A stretch of 64,000 nt of DNA from Turnera subulata (lineage: Eukaryota > Streptophyta > Magnoliopsida > Malpighiales > Passifloraceae), in assembly GCA_028386065.3 (NCBI GenBank), contig JAKUCV010001068.1, forward strand, positions 472,935-536,934. The letters run 5' to 3'. The notes under the pieces are model-generated. The model searched no databases. It worked only from the letters and a program-made list of their open reading frames with translations, and had not been told where the DNA came from. Shown piece after piece: positions 11,042 through 23,060 of the stretch (the stretch's first letter is position 1; every line of letters starts with the position of its first letter). The translations under genes were made by a program, and so were the position numbers.

Positions 11042-12353
11042 TCAGTTCTTCTTGTTTTTCTTTCGGCTTGGCTCACCCTCCTCATCCTTGCTCTTTTTGA
11101 GAAGATGCTCAAGAAATTCAAATCCTGAGGGCGCAGGTCCTTCCAGAAACATCTCCCTTGAAAGACTCAAAGACTCCTTTGAAGCAGCCACATCCTTCTT
11201 CAACCATTCCAAGTACGATGTGGGGGGATGAACCTCAAAGTGATTGCCAGTCGACTCCCTTAAAGGCAAAGCCCAGCCTCCCTTGATAGCTTTCAAAGCT
11301 GCAACCTTCATATGCCCTATCGCTGGAACTGGGATATCAGAGGGAACTGTCTGATCTAAACCAGACTACCTTAGAACCCCTTTTGGACAATAGTATGTAG
11401 ATCTTTCCACACCTGGTAGTGTGACCCAATCATTGCACAGGGTACGAATGATCACCTCTTGCATTCCAAACCATCGACAGAACCAGGTGATTTATTCAGA
11501 TTTAAGATCCTTCATATAGATGACCCAGTCCCGAATTGTGTTGAAAGAGACTAAATAACCACGACGAACATAGTTTGTGGGATCAGCCCGAGGACGTTCA
11601 GCAATGTAAGGTGTTCGCACAACCACATCTAGAGAAGGAGAAGAGGTCAACACAATGGAATTAAAAGTCTGGGTATAGGAGGGATAAGACATGTACCTAA
11701 AGTAAAAGAGGAGAACCAGACATGGGGGCAATGGAATTATCCGACAACACGTCCAAGCAATTGAGAGTTTCGCACAATATGATAGGAACTAGGCTCTTTT
11801 CATCAAAGAGTCTAGCTACCAGCGCACCAATCCGAAGAGGGAAAACACCAGGGGATCCTACCGGCAGAAATTCATGTGTCATCGCGAGGGCAAGAGCATA
11901 ATTGGGTTTCTTCCTCCAGCCAAGGTCTCCCTCCTCTGGGTGTTGTTCTGAGCCGCCGAGGAAGTATTGATCAATGACCTTTGATAGCTCCAGATGATTG
12001 TCTTGATTCAGGAAGAAGTTGACCTGACCTTCGGCTAGAAAGAAGAATTTGCTAACTTCCCTCAAGACAACATCATCAAGAGAAACCATGGCAACACCCT
12101 TTATGAATTTAGCATTCAAGAAGGTGTTGAACTCATCAACAGTGGGGCACAGCTCCATCATGTCTTGGCCGAAACGGAATACACGGCAACTCTTATCCTA
12201 CAATTTGGCAGCAGCAAGAATTACACTCTCATCTACCACCATACCACGAAGCTTGAACAATCAAGACAAGCCCAGCAGCGCAAAGTCCATACGACATTCA
12301 GGGGGAACACTCGCCATCCACTTGAGCACCTTAGTACGAAAATCCTCACTCAT
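11042..12353 (-). pseudogene. Antisense ORF of E3, DUF7745-like
   Basis: Read on the - strand from an ATG at 12353, the product resembles the plant-mobile-element domain DUF7745: VFRFGQDMMELCPTVDEF, then a region ending VPIILCETLNCLD, and after a frameshift near 11700-11730 a C-terminal part with ITWFCRWFGM and a polar KKNKKN end at 11042. Two stops interrupt the N-terminal part (after GLS and AAKL) and two more the C-terminal part, including a TAA near 11492. It starts 32 bp from an LTR and runs antisense to gag-pro. Extra antisense ORFs at this place are known in Tat-lineage elements; their function is unknown. The family call rests on remembered motif similarity only. Confidence 0.6.
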
Positions 12354-12384
12354 GGTTGCCCTAGATGTGTTTGTGATATGTTAT

Positions 12385-12699
12385 TGTCAACACCCAAATT
12401 TGACCCACGAATTTTCTACAAGAATTAGATTTTAAACATACTTGAACCTGGAACTAATGAGATGATTCAGTCTTAGGATTAAGACATGTCATGAAGTTAA
12501 TTTAGTAGAAATGATGTATTTTGGTAATTTAGACCTTCATGTATTTGAACTCTAGGGTTAATGAGATGATTTAATCTTAGAATAAAATATATAATAAGGT
12601 TTATTTAGGCTGGAACATATCATTTGGGCCTTCTATCTATTCCTTAATCCAGGTATATTGAGATGATTTATTCTTGGGATAAAAAAAGGTTTAAGGGCC
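12385..12699 (+). mobile_element. LTR fragment (start only), probable remains of E3 3' LTR
   Basis: It starts TGTCAACACCCAAATTTGACC, closely like the LTR starts at 12700 and 16051. It runs 315 bp with the recurring 'atgagatgattta' blocks and stops where a second LTR begins. It is best read as the head of the E3 3' LTR interrupted by the next LTR. The continuation of this LTR was not found downstream. Confidence 0.65.
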
Positions 12700-13305
12700 T
12701 GTGAACACCCAAATTTGACTCATGAAAATTATATTGAGATTAGACTCTAGACATGTTTGAATCATAAGATTGATGAGTTAGTCTTGGGTTGAAGCATGGA
12801 TGGGGTTTAATTTTAGTAAAATTTATAAGTTATAGTAATTAAAACTTTTATATGCCTAGGATTAATGAGACGATTTAATCATAGGATATGTTATGGACTA
12901 AATTGCTAAAATGTATTTTTCTCATTAAATTTGGGCTTGTTTATTTATTAAACCCAATTATATTTATTCTTGGGTTGAAGATAAATGTAAGGGTCCAATT
13001 TAATGAACTTTTCTTCAGAGTTGCACAGCCCATTAACACCTTGCTTGCAGACAAATTTAGCTCTAATTTTTGTAGAAAATTAGAGTTAAATCATTCCTTA
13101 ATAGCAAGAATGTTTTTGGTATTATTTTGGCTTAAAATGAGGAATCAATGTGTAATTAGTCAATTAGGAGATGATTGAGAGGAGTAGTAATCAAGAAAGC
13201 AGAGGATTCTGGGCAGTCTAGGGGTTAATTAGGATCAATCAGGAAGGAATTAGGGAAAAATCGGGACCGAAAAAGGAAAGAACGGGTGAGACGCGTAGGC
13301 GCAAG

Positions 13306-13406
13306 TGGTCATCTCGGGATGACAGCTGGGCCTGGACGGTCTTCCACCCATGACCGCCCGGCCTGGCTGTCATCCATAGGATGACCGCCGGCCATGGCGG
13401 TCATGC
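13306..13406. promoter_or_regulatory. GGCGGTCAT/ATGACCGCC inverted-repeat array in LTR A
   Basis: It contains several copies of a tgaccgcc/ggcggtca motif in both orientations, some facing each other (13381-13405). Equivalent arrays occur in LTR B (16668-16742), both E5 LTRs (23690-23785, 59287-59390), both X2 LTRs (39341-39425, 47818-47902) and the E6 LTR (62871-62975). It ends about 126 bp before the TATA box. Confidence 0.6.
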
Positions 13407-13531
13407 ACACCCAGAAATGCGTTTTCTCCCTGATTTTCGCCCGTAATCTGATTTTACTCGGTTTTGGCACAAATTTTTGGCCATTACCTTGATCATTAAG
13501 TTGGTCCATGCCCCTAGGCTATCTAGAACAC

Positions 13532-13539
13532 TATAAATA
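13532..13539 (+). promoter_or_regulatory. TATA box of LTR A
   Basis: TATAAATA sits in 'gaacactataaatag', conserved in LTR B (16867-16874) and the E5 LTRs (23909-23916, 61121-61128). It is the likely core of the Pol II promoter. Confidence 0.7.
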
Positions 13540-14297
13540 GGACCCCTCTCTCATATTTCAGAGGAGACACATTCTATTACACAAACACTCTTCATAAAGC
13601 TTTGAAGCTTGGAGAAACTCTATCTCTCCAAGCTTAAGAAATAGTTCCATAGGCAAAACTCTGGCAGAAGTTCGTGGGTAGCATCATCCATTGAAGGCAG
13701 CAAAGGCGAAAATCAAGAAGAACTCCAAGATTGAGTTGAGGAGTGGGAGGAAATTGTGTGGGAAGCACAACCCAAACCAAGGAGCTGGAGGAGGGCTACA
13801 AGAGGTAATCCTAATCCCTTTTTGTCCGACCAATTATTGTTGAGATGTTGATGTTGATGTTGATGTGACTGTTATGATGCCATGTCAAGAACTACATGGG
13901 CTTAGAACCCGGTCGCCGTAGTATGTAGGTGGTTTCTAGTGGTGGAAACTCAAGCCCAATCTTCTTCTTCTCCCCTTTCTTTTTAATATTCAGTTATTAT
14001 GTATTTTGGTGCTCATACTTGCACACTTGCACAAGGCATACAAAATCCTCTAATTGCACAAAGTTTCGCCCCAACATGGACGGGTGCCTAACACCTTCCC
14101 ATCCATGACGAATCCCCGGGTCCAGCATCTTTGGTTCGTTATCCAGTTGCCTAAATGGAGTCACATGAAGGGGTTTCCCAAGTTTTTGTCCCTTAATAAA
14201 ATTTGAGTGGCGACTCCAAAGATGTTGGATGATGGTTATGAAGAAGGTGTAAAGGAAAGGTGAATAGGCCCAAGTGATTTTGGGTCGGGTATTCACA

Positions 14298-16050
14298 GCT
14301 GGCGACTCCGCTAGGGATTTTGAGGATTGAAGAAACTTTGTGCAATTATTGAATTTTGTATGCCTTTTTATGTGTCATCATAAGTGCCCTGCATTCATGA
14401 TAAATGTTGTGAAGCCCTTACCGTAAGAGGGCCAGGGGATCCAAGTCCGCTACAATGCTTTCTTTAAGCAATAGTGGCTTGTGTGATCCGGTTTCTCGCT
14501 GCTCATGCAATGATTGGGATTAATGGGCCCTAGACCTCATGCGATATCTTTTATCACATGTGAGTAGGCCAAACTATTCCTTAGCGGCAGTCTTTCAGCC
14601 CCCAACCAGCTGCATGCCCTGAGCATCCCATGCATATTGAATCAATAAGTGGCATGTGCATTTTTTGGTGTGATTATTATTGTGGATTTGTGTATGTGTA
14701 AATAGAGTGTTTTTATTTATTGTGACAAAAAAAAATAGAGTGTTTTTATTTATTGTGTGATATGTGTAATTAGTGGGACTGCCGTGCCAACTCTGCGTAG
14801 GGGCAATATTGCATAGTGTAATTTGATGAGTCAGGTAAACGAACCCTAGAGATGTAGGTATACATATCAAAGCTGATGATAAATTTTTGGTGTTGTTGCC
14901 CCTGTTGACATACATTTCCTGTCGGTCTACCTTGTTTTAGGGAATCCCCATTTGCATACATTGAATATTGCATGACATGCTTTTCAAATCAAACAAATCG
15001 AGTCGAGGTGCATCGTCTTTGTTGAAGCTTGAGTTTTCTCAAAAGAAAAAAAAGGTGATTGTTTTCAAAGAAAAGAAACATCTTTTGCGAGTATATTCCA
15101 TCATGTTTTCCACCAATTGTTGTTTGAAATAAAACAAAGCCTAAATCTAGGATTCTTGATGGCCATGAACCGAATTGACTGAAAATCCTACCTTTATGAC
15201 ACCATGAGTGAAAAAATAATTTTTTAAAACCCACCAATTGCCATGATTAAGGGGAATTTTTTTTGATGGATAGCCAACGATGATTCTTGGAGTTTTGAAT
15301 TTTTTGTGCTGCTTAACCCGACGTTTGTTTTCCGAACACCCTATGCTTATCTTTTTGAAAAACATCTTGACGTCAACATCTGTATCCTAGAACAAATTGC
15401 CAGGCCCTTTCAAAGCGATTTGTTAAATGGTTTCTTGATAAAGGATATGATTTAGGCACTCTTTGCTTAAGCCTGCATGCCAACAAAAGCCTACCCAGTA
15501 GCATCATCCCTCGATAAACCCTCTTTGAGCCTACAACGTGATAGCCGAATTTTCTTTGATTACCTACATCAACTCACCATTAACCCTTTGAGCCCTCTCT
15601 ACGGCTATCGTATATTTTTCTTTCATGAATCATACCCATTTCAAAACCCGTTGGGAAGATCCCATTACGATCTTTACCAAAGAATTTTTCAAAGACAAGG
15701 GCACATCGATCTCTACACATCCAAGATGGTCCATGCAACGAATTGCTTCAAGAATAGTATGAAATGCCGAAGTGCACACAAGGAGAAATCACCAGAAGAA
15801 AAGAGCAAATATGTGCACAAGTAAAATTGTTTCGAAGCAAGAAGAATTTTCAAGAATGGTATAAAATGCCAAGGTGCACACAAGGAGGAATTGCAAAAAT
15901 CAATCACCGAAGGTCCTTAAATACAAGGGAGAAATCGTCAAAGCTCCCGGTGTTGATATCGGACAATCCAAACAAAGACAAAAGAGGAACGAATGTGTGC
16001 ACAAACAATCATTTTGAAGAAAGAAAGATGATCAACTCAAGATTGGATGT
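14298..16050 (+). mobile_element. Gag-less interior between LTR A and LTR B
   Basis: The first ~700 bp match the leader of E4 (17634 on) and E5 (24194 on). The part after about 15340 matches sequence downstream of gag in X2 (for example 'cctagaacaaatt' near 15387 and the X2 complement near 42100). Gag itself has been deleted. A ~100-bp unit is repeated twice near 15741-15900 ('atgccgaagtgcacacaagg' and a variant). No polypurine tract precedes LTR B, so the right junction may be recombinational. No coding gene is supported. Confidence 0.65.
14300..14317 (+). other. Primer binding site after LTR A
   Basis: TGGCGACTCCGCTAGGGA follows the LTR end after a two-base spacer. Near-identical sites follow LTR B and, on the - strand, the X2 and E6 5' LTRs. 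It fits the Ogre-type (reported tRNA-Arg) primer site; that tRNA assignment is from memory. Confidence 0.75.
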
Positions 16051-17633
16051 TGTGAACATCCAAATTTGACCCATAAAGATTCTATTAAGGTTAGACTCCA
16101 GACATGTTTAAATCATAAGATTGATGAGTTAGTCTTGGATTGAAGCACGGATGGGGTTTAATTTTAATAGAATTTATACGTTATAGTATTTAAGACTTTT
16201 ATGTGCCTAGGATTAATGAGACGATTTAATCGTAGGATATGTTAAGGACTAAATTGCTAAAATGTATCTTATCTCATTAAATTCGGGCTTGTTTATTTAT
16301 TGAACCCAATTATATTTATTTTTTTGGATTGAAGATAAATGTAATGGTCCAATTTAAAAGGTGTGGACTTTTCTTCAGAGTTGTACCGCCCATTAACACC
16401 TTGCTTGCAGACAAGTTTAGCTCTGATTTTTATGGAAAATGAGAGTTAAATCATTCCTTAATAGCAAGAATTTTTTGGTATGATTTTGGCTTAAAATGAG
16501 GAATCTATGTGTAATTAGTCAATTAGGAGATGATGGAGGGGAGTAGTAATCAAGAAAGCAGAGGATTCTGAGCAGTCTAGGGGTTAATTACGCGGTAGGA
16601 TCAATCAGGGAGGAATTAGGGGAGAATCGGGACTGAAAAAGGAAAGAACGGGTAAAACGCGTAGGCGCGGGCGGTTTTCCACCCATGACCGCCCGGCCTG
16701 GCTGTCATCCATAGGATGACCGCCAACCATGGCGGTCATGCACCTCCAGAAACGCGTTTTCTCCCCGATTTTCGCCCGTATTCTGATTCTACTCGGTTTT
16801 GGCCCTGATTTTTGGCCATTACCTTGATCATTAAGTTGGTCCACGCCCCTAGGCTACCCAGAACACTATAAATAGAACCCTCCTCTCACATTTCAGGGGA
16901 CACACATTCTATTACACAAACACTCTTCATAAAGCTTTGAAGCTTGGAGAAATTCTATCTCTTCAAGCTTAAGAAATAGTTCCATAGGCAAAACTCTGGT
17001 AGAATTTCATGGGTAGCATCATCCATTCAAGGCAGCGAAGGGGAAAACCAAGAAGAACTCCAAGATTGAGTTGAGGAGTGGGAGGAAATTGTGTGAAAGG
17101 CACAACCCAAACCAAAGAGCTAGAGGAAGGCTATAGGAGGTAATCCTAATCCCTTTTTGTCTGACCAATTATTGTTGAGATGTTGATGTTGATGATGATG
17201 TGATTATTGTGATGCCATGTCAAGAACTACGTGTGCTTTGAACCCGGTTGCCGGGGTATGTAGGTGGTTTCTAATGGCGGAAACTCAAGCCCAATCTTCT
17301 TCTTCTCCCCTTCCTTTTTAATATTCAGTTATTTTGTGTCTTGGTGCTCACTCTTACACACTTGCACAAGGCATACAAAGTCCTATAATTGCACAAAATT
17401 TCGCCCCAAACATGGATGAGTGCCTAACACCTTCCCATCCATGACGAATCCCGGGTCCAGCATCTTTGGTTCGCTAATCAGTTGCCTAAATGGAGTCACA
17501 TGAAGGGTTTTTCCCAAGTTTTTTTCCCTTAATAAAATTTGGTTGGCGACTTCAAAGATGTTGGATGACGGTTATGAAGAAGGTGTAAAGGAAAGGTGAA
17601 TAGGCCCAAGTGATTTTGGGTTGGGTATTCACA
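16051..17633 (+). mobile_element. LTR B (Tat/Ogre-like), 1583 bp; 5' LTR of E4
   Basis: It runs from TGTGAACATCC to GTATTCACA and is collinear with LTR A, including a TGACCGCC array at 16668-16742 and TATAAATA at 16867-16874. A primer binding site and the E4 leader follow. With LTR A it brackets a deleted interior, while also serving E4, so two elements share it. Confidence 0.87.
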
Positions 17634-18144
17634 GCTGGCGACTCCGTTGGGGACTTTGAGGATTGAAGAAACTTTGTGCAGTTATTGAATCTTGTATGCC
17701 TTTTTATGTGTCATCATAAGTGCCCTGCATTCATGTTAAATGTTGTGAAGCACTTACCGTAAGAGGGCCAGGGGATCTAAGTCCGCTACAATGCTTTCTT
17801 TAAGCGATAGTGGCTTGTGTGAACCGGTTTCTCACTGCTTATGCAATGATAGGGATTAATGGGCCTTGGACCTTACGCGATATCTTTTACCACATGTGAG
17901 TAGGCCAAACTATTCCTTAGCGGCTGTCTTTTTAGCCCCAACCAGCTGCATACCCTGAGCATCTCATGCAGGATGAATCAATAGGTGTTGCGTGCATTTG
18001 AGTGTTTGTTGTTGTGAGTTTAAGTAGAAATACATGAGGTGCCCCTTCGTTCGTTCCCCCATATATAAATCCAGAAAGACATGTGTGAGATAGTCTTTGG
18101 GGAGTCGAAGGCCCTAACACCAGTCCTTTAAACATTAGGGCAAC
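17634..18144 (+). other. E4 primer binding site and leader
   Basis: TGGCGACTCCGTTGGGGA (17636-17653) is the primer binding site after a 'gc' spacer. The ~490-bp leader is collinear with 14298 onward, sharing 'catcataagtgccctgcatt' and 'catgtgagtaggccaaac'. It ends just before the gag ATG at 18145. Confidence 0.75.
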
Positions 18145-20712
18145 ATGAGTGAGGAAAATGGTGTCAAATTACCGGAGGAAATTCTGAATTTACTCATGGA
18201 TCCGAATATCATGGAAGCACTCCAAGCCTTGAAGAAAGGGAAGATGACGTCCTTTAGGAGTAATGGGGGACAAAATTCAAAACCGGATGGCGAGCATAAT
18301 GTGGTGATGGTTTAGGATGGTGATTTGGTGGTGCAAGAATCTAAGAAAGATTTGGAGAGACTTAGAAGATTGGAGGATCTGCTGAGAACCATGAAGAAGA
18401 AAAAGGACGATTGGAATTTGGATCGCTTGTCTTTATTCCCCGAGGCCCGCCTGCCTGAAAAGTTTAAGATGCCAGACATCGAGAAGTTTAATGGGACAGG
18501 ATGTCCCACAACTCACCTGAAGATCTATGTGAGGATGTTGCAACCTATGTGGATTGGGCCTGAATTAATGACCCAATTATTCCAAAGAACTTTATCTAGA
18601 GAAGCTTTGAGATGGTTCATGACCTTGGATGAGAGCAAGATAAGCAAATGGGAGGACCTCTGTAAAGAATTCTTGAAGCAGTATAATTACAATACTGAGG
18701 TGGATGTGACCAAAAGGGATCTTGAGACAACCAAGCAAGAGAATCAAGAGACATTTTCCGCATACATCTCGAGGTGGTGTAATAAAGCATCCTTAATGGT
18801 GGACAGACCCATAGAAGAAGATCAAGTGCAGATGGTGATCAAGAACCTGCAGCCAATTTACTACGATCGCATGGTTGGCAATTATTATGCCAATTTTAAA
18901 TCACTCATTGGGGGCAGGAATACAATTGGAAGATGCTATTAGTTCGGGTAAGATCAAGATGCCTATAGACACCTCTAGAAGAAATTTTAATGCACCCCAT
19001 GGAAAGAAGCACGCCGAGGTGAACCATGTTGCCGTTTAGGCCCCACTACAGGTTGAGTCGAATAGGAGGGATTTTACTCCCCTCCCTATGTCTTTAGGAA
19101 AAATGCTGCAGAAATGTGTGGAAAAGAATTTATTGTAGCCTCTGGAGCCGATACCTGGTCTTACCTTTGGAGGGGATCCTAATAAATTCTGTGTATTCCA
19201 TCAGGTGGCGGGGCATGCTACAGACAATTGCGTTTGACTTTGGCATGAGATCCAGGATTTGATAGAACGGAATGAAATAATTCTGCTTAACAAGACCGAA
19301 CACCAAGTCGAATCCCCTGCCCTTACTTGGAGAAGTCGACATGATGGAGGTCGATTCCAAGCCTGAGCTGCCATGCTATGTGCTCGATCTGAGTTGGTAT
19401 GAAGAATCTGATGAAGAAGTTGATGTCATCACTAGATCAGGAAGGGTGACAAGAAGGGCTCCCCTTCACCTAGATGAACCGGAAGAAATAACAGATCCTG
19501 AAGAAGACATGGTGATAAAGCAACTGAAGATGACTCAGGCCAATATCTCTATTTGGGGTTTACTGATGTCATCTCGCCCACATCGAGAAAAGGTACTCCA
19601 AACCTTAAGCAAGGCCCATGTCCCCATTGATACCGCACCAGATGCATTAGCCAACATGATAGCTTCAGTAGAAGTTGACAATCAAATATCCTTCTCAGAC
19701 AAAGACCTCTGCTCGGGTAGGGAAGCCCATATTGATGCCCTATACATAACCGTTCAGGCCAAGGAAAACCAGATACCCTTGGTATTAATAGATAACGGAT
19801 CCGCCCTGAATGTCTGTCCATTAGACCGCGAGTTCCTTAGGATTTGAAGCTGAGGATTTCCTACCCTCCCGAACTATGGTCAGGGCATATGACAATGCCA
19901 GAAGAGAAGTGTTGGGCATGATGAAACTGGAAGTTACCATCGGGCTCGCCCCTTTCTTGGTAGAGTTCCAAGTGCTCGATATCGCATCGAGTTTCAATTT
20001 GCTCCTTGGAAGACCATGGCTGCACCAAGCCCGAGCTATAGCCTCCACCTTACATCAGATGTTGCGGTTCCCTTACAAAGGGGGGATAGTCACCATTAAA
20101 GAGGAAATGGCTGAAAAGAATATCAAACCGATATGTGGGATTGAAGAAGAAGAAGAAGAGGTGTCTTTATCTGGTTTTGTTTTCGAATCTATCAGTACCA
20201 TAATGACAGATAAGCCCATTATGAGACCTCCTTATTGTGACCCGTTTGGCAATTCATCGGTCATGAGCATTATGGGAAAGATGAAGTATTTTCCGACTAT
20301 AGGATTAGGAAGGAGGCAGCAAGGAGTGTTAGAGGTCCATGAAATTTCGAGTGCTGTGCTTCGTTTTGGTTTGGGATATGTTCCGTCTCCGGTAGAGCTA
20401 GAAGAGCAAAAGGTGAAGAACCTAGCTAAGGCAGCAGCCCACAAGAACAAACGGGAATGGGATTTTCCCATGACTCCATACTTCAAAACACTGAATGGAT
20501 ATTTTGTGAAGGAAGGAGAGGACTTTCCCTTTTGCGGCTTCTCTGAACCATGGATGTGTAGCATCATGAAGACCAGAAAACCAAGATTTGAGCTATTCTT
20601 TGACTGCTATCCCAAAGAAATGAGGGAGGAAGATGAAGAAGGAAAGAGGAAGATAGATGAAGACGGGGATTTTGGTTGTAGGCATCTTTTTGGGGAAGGT
20701 GGGATCGCTTGA
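18145..20712 (+). pseudogene. E4 gag-protease (Tat/Ogre-like)
   Basis: ATG at 18145 opens a frame beginning MSEENGVKLPEEI, the likely true gag start, since leader sequence precedes it. Order: coiled/charged N-terminus, capsid-like region (18460-18940), zinc-knuckle-like CVFHQVAGHATDN (about 19190), acidic linker, and protease with LVLIDNGSALNVCPL (about 19780-19820) and LLLGRPWLHQA. It ends at 20712 without RT. Defects: TAG at 18313, an extra G near 18911, TAG at 19037 and 19136, TGA at 19235, and frame changes near 19300 and 19830. It is more complete than E3. Confidence 0.87.
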
Positions 20713-21104
20713 GGATTTGTATGTTGACTTTTGCAGAGTGCTTAGTTGAGAGTTTAATGGGCAAGTTTATGTTGTGTTTTGTTTCAATAAAAGGGGCACT
20801 CTTTCTGTTATTTCAATGATGTCTTTTTACATATATGGTTCATATGAATATGGTGTGTTGGACAAACTCCCTGAAATATCTGGACGTCAATCTGATAGTG
20901 GACTATTAATGATAATAATCTTGATCAAAGCCCCAATAAGATAGAGGTCTCTAATCAAGCCGTTTGAGCAAGAAAAAATTCTCATCCAAAGAGACAAAAC
21001 AACAGACCAAAGAAGAGAACTACATGAGCCTGATCTTGTGAGCCTAAAAAAAAAAAAAAGGAGGCTTTCAGGTTACACCATCTGTTCAGATTTGCTTTCA
21101 GACT
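20713..21104. other. E4 3' non-coding region and E4/E6 tail-to-tail junction
   Basis: 20713 to about 21050 matches the E3 sequence after gag-pro, so it belongs to E4. An A run at about 21046-21059 is followed by sequence leading into the - strand gag of E6. Neither element shows a polypurine tract or 3' LTR here, so both are truncated at the junction. No gene is seen. Confidence 0.55.
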
Positions 21105-22460
21105 AGGGTGCTACAAAGGGATCTATCTCAGTTTCCTCCCCGGCCGTTTTGAAAATGACACATGGTTTGTGTTGTTCCCAGTTCCTACCCGCCTGCTTGG
21201 TATCATAGGTGACCATTTTTGCAAACCTTCCTTCTTCCTTTCCTGGGTCGATGTTGAGCACGAAACAATTCTCTTCATCCATCCATTCAGTAGTATTGAT
21301 CCCCTTGGTGCCACCCTGATGAGTCAATATGATCTCTTTTCGTTCCACCAGGTCTTGGATCTTGTGGCAGAGTCGAAGACAATTATCAGTGACATGCCCA
21401 ACCATTTGATGAAACTCACAATACTTGCTCGGGTCTCCTCTATCAGGCAAATCAGGCTTGGGTTCCAAAGATTGCAGCACATTTTGCTCCACACATTTTC
21501 TGAACATCTTTCCTAAAGACATGGACAAAGGGGTAAACCCCCCTGATTTTTACCCAAGTTGAAATAGCGTCTGAGCAATCATATGGTTCACCCCAGCCGA
21601 TTACTTTCCTCGAGTCACACTAAAATTCCTCCTAGATGCTGAAGCGTCCGCTGAAATCATGAATTTCCCTGAGCTGAGAGCATCTTCCAATTCTATTCCG
21701 GCCCCAGTAAGTGCCTTGAAATTGGCATAATAATTACTAACCATGCAGTCATAATAAACTGGCTGAAGGTTCTTAATCATCATCTATATCTGATCTCCCT
21801 CGGTACGTCTGTTTACCATCAGGGAAGCCTTATTGTGCCCCCTTGAGATGAAATCAGAGAAGGTTTCTTGGGCTTCTTGCTTCGTTGTCTCAAGGTCCAT
21901 CTTAGTTACATCCACTTCAGTATTGTAGTTGTATTGCTTCAAGAATTCCTTGCAAATGTCTTCCCACTTGCTCACCTTACTCTCGTCCAAGGTCATAAAC
22001 AATTTCAGGGCCGCTCATGACGAAGTCCTTTGAAACAATTGGGCCATTAATTTCGGCCCTATCCTGATGGGTTGCAACATCCTCATATAGATTTTCAAGT
22101 GGGTTGTAGGACATTCTATCCTATTAAATTTCTCGATGTCGGGCATCTTGACCTTTTTAGGTAAACGGGCTTCGGGGAACAAAGATAAACGATCTAGGTT
22201 CCAATCGTCCTTTTTTCTCTTCATGGTCCTCAATAACTCTTCCACTCTCTTGAGTCTCTCTCCATCTCCTTTGGGCTCCTGTACTACCGAATCATTACTA
22301 CAGCATCATCCCCGATGCCTTGCTTCGAAGCTTGCCCCCCGTCACTCCTAGGAGACACAATCTCCCCTTACTTTAATGCTAACAGTGCATTCCTCACTTC
22401 CGGATCCTTCAACAGAGATTCCATGGCCGCGTTCATATTGGTAGTATTATCCTCACCCAT
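21105..22460 (-). pseudogene. E6 gag (Tat/Ogre-like), 3'-truncated
   Basis: The frame starts at an ATG at 22460 (MGEDNTTNMNAAME). It proceeds through the same gag signature as E3 and E4 (DDWNLDRLSLFPEARLP, PDIEKFN, NLQPVYYDCMVSNYYANFK) to a zinc-knuckle-like CEFHQMVGHVTDNC and an acidic C-terminal linker. It is broken by a stop after ALLALK, another near 22270, and frame changes near 22010 and 21600. Protease is absent because the element ends near 21100. Its upstream leader and LTR are at 22461-22980 and 22981 onward. Confidence 0.82.
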
Positions 22461-22980
22461 CTTGCCCCAATATTGGGAGGATGACGACAAATGTTTTAGG
22501 TACCCAAGGAATCTCTTGATACACATTTTTTTTGTTTTTGGTTTTTTCTCTAGGTATGTAGAAACGAAAAGGGCACTCTATTTATATTTACTTGAACTCA
22601 CAACAATAATCACCCAAATGCACATACCACTTATTGATTCATTATGCAAGAGATGCTCAGGGGATGCAGCTGGTTAGGGGCCAAAAGACTGCCGCTAAGG
22701 AATAGTTTAACCTATTCACATGTGATAATGGATAACACATAAGGTCCAAGGCCCATTAATCCCTATCATTGCAGAGCAGCGAGAAACGGGTTCACTCAAG
22801 CCACTATCAGTTAAGAAAAGCATTGTAGTGGACTCGGATTCCCTCGTCCTCTTACGGTAGAGGCTTCACATCAATCATCATGAATGCAAGGCACTTATGA
22901 TGAGACATAAAAAGGCATACACAGTTCAACGATTGCACAAAGTTTCTTAAACCCACTACTTCCCTAGTGGAGTGGCCAGC
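22461..22980 (-). other. E6 leader and primer binding site
   Basis: The reverse complement is collinear with the E4 leader. The primer binding site TGGCCACTCCACTAGGGA is the complement of 22961-22978, two bases inside the LTR end at 22981. No gene is seen. Confidence 0.7.
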
Positions 22981-23060
22981 TGTGAGGACCCGACCCAAGA
23001 TTAATTGGGCCTCCTCACCTATTCCTTTACACCTTCTTCTTAACCAACAATCCAATAATC
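22981..23060 (-). mobile_element. E6 5' LTR, inner end (continues at 62077)
   Basis: TGTGAGGACCCGACCC is the complement of the LTR tail, next to the primer binding site. After 80 bp the LTR is interrupted by E5. The text up to 'ccaataatc' continues logically with 'aaaggagttgccac' at 62077, as in the equivalent stretch of LTR A. Confidence 0.75.

Larger units (their letters stand above)
12700..14297 (+). mobile_element. LTR A (Tat/Ogre-like), 1598 bp
   Basis: It runs from TGTGAACACCC to GTATTCACA and is followed by 'gc' and the primer binding site. It is collinear with LTR B (16051-17633) over its length. It holds a GGCGGTCAT/ATGACCGCC array at 13306-13406 and a TATA box at 13532-13539. No protein-coding gene is present; the short frames within it are chance. 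Confidence 0.88.
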
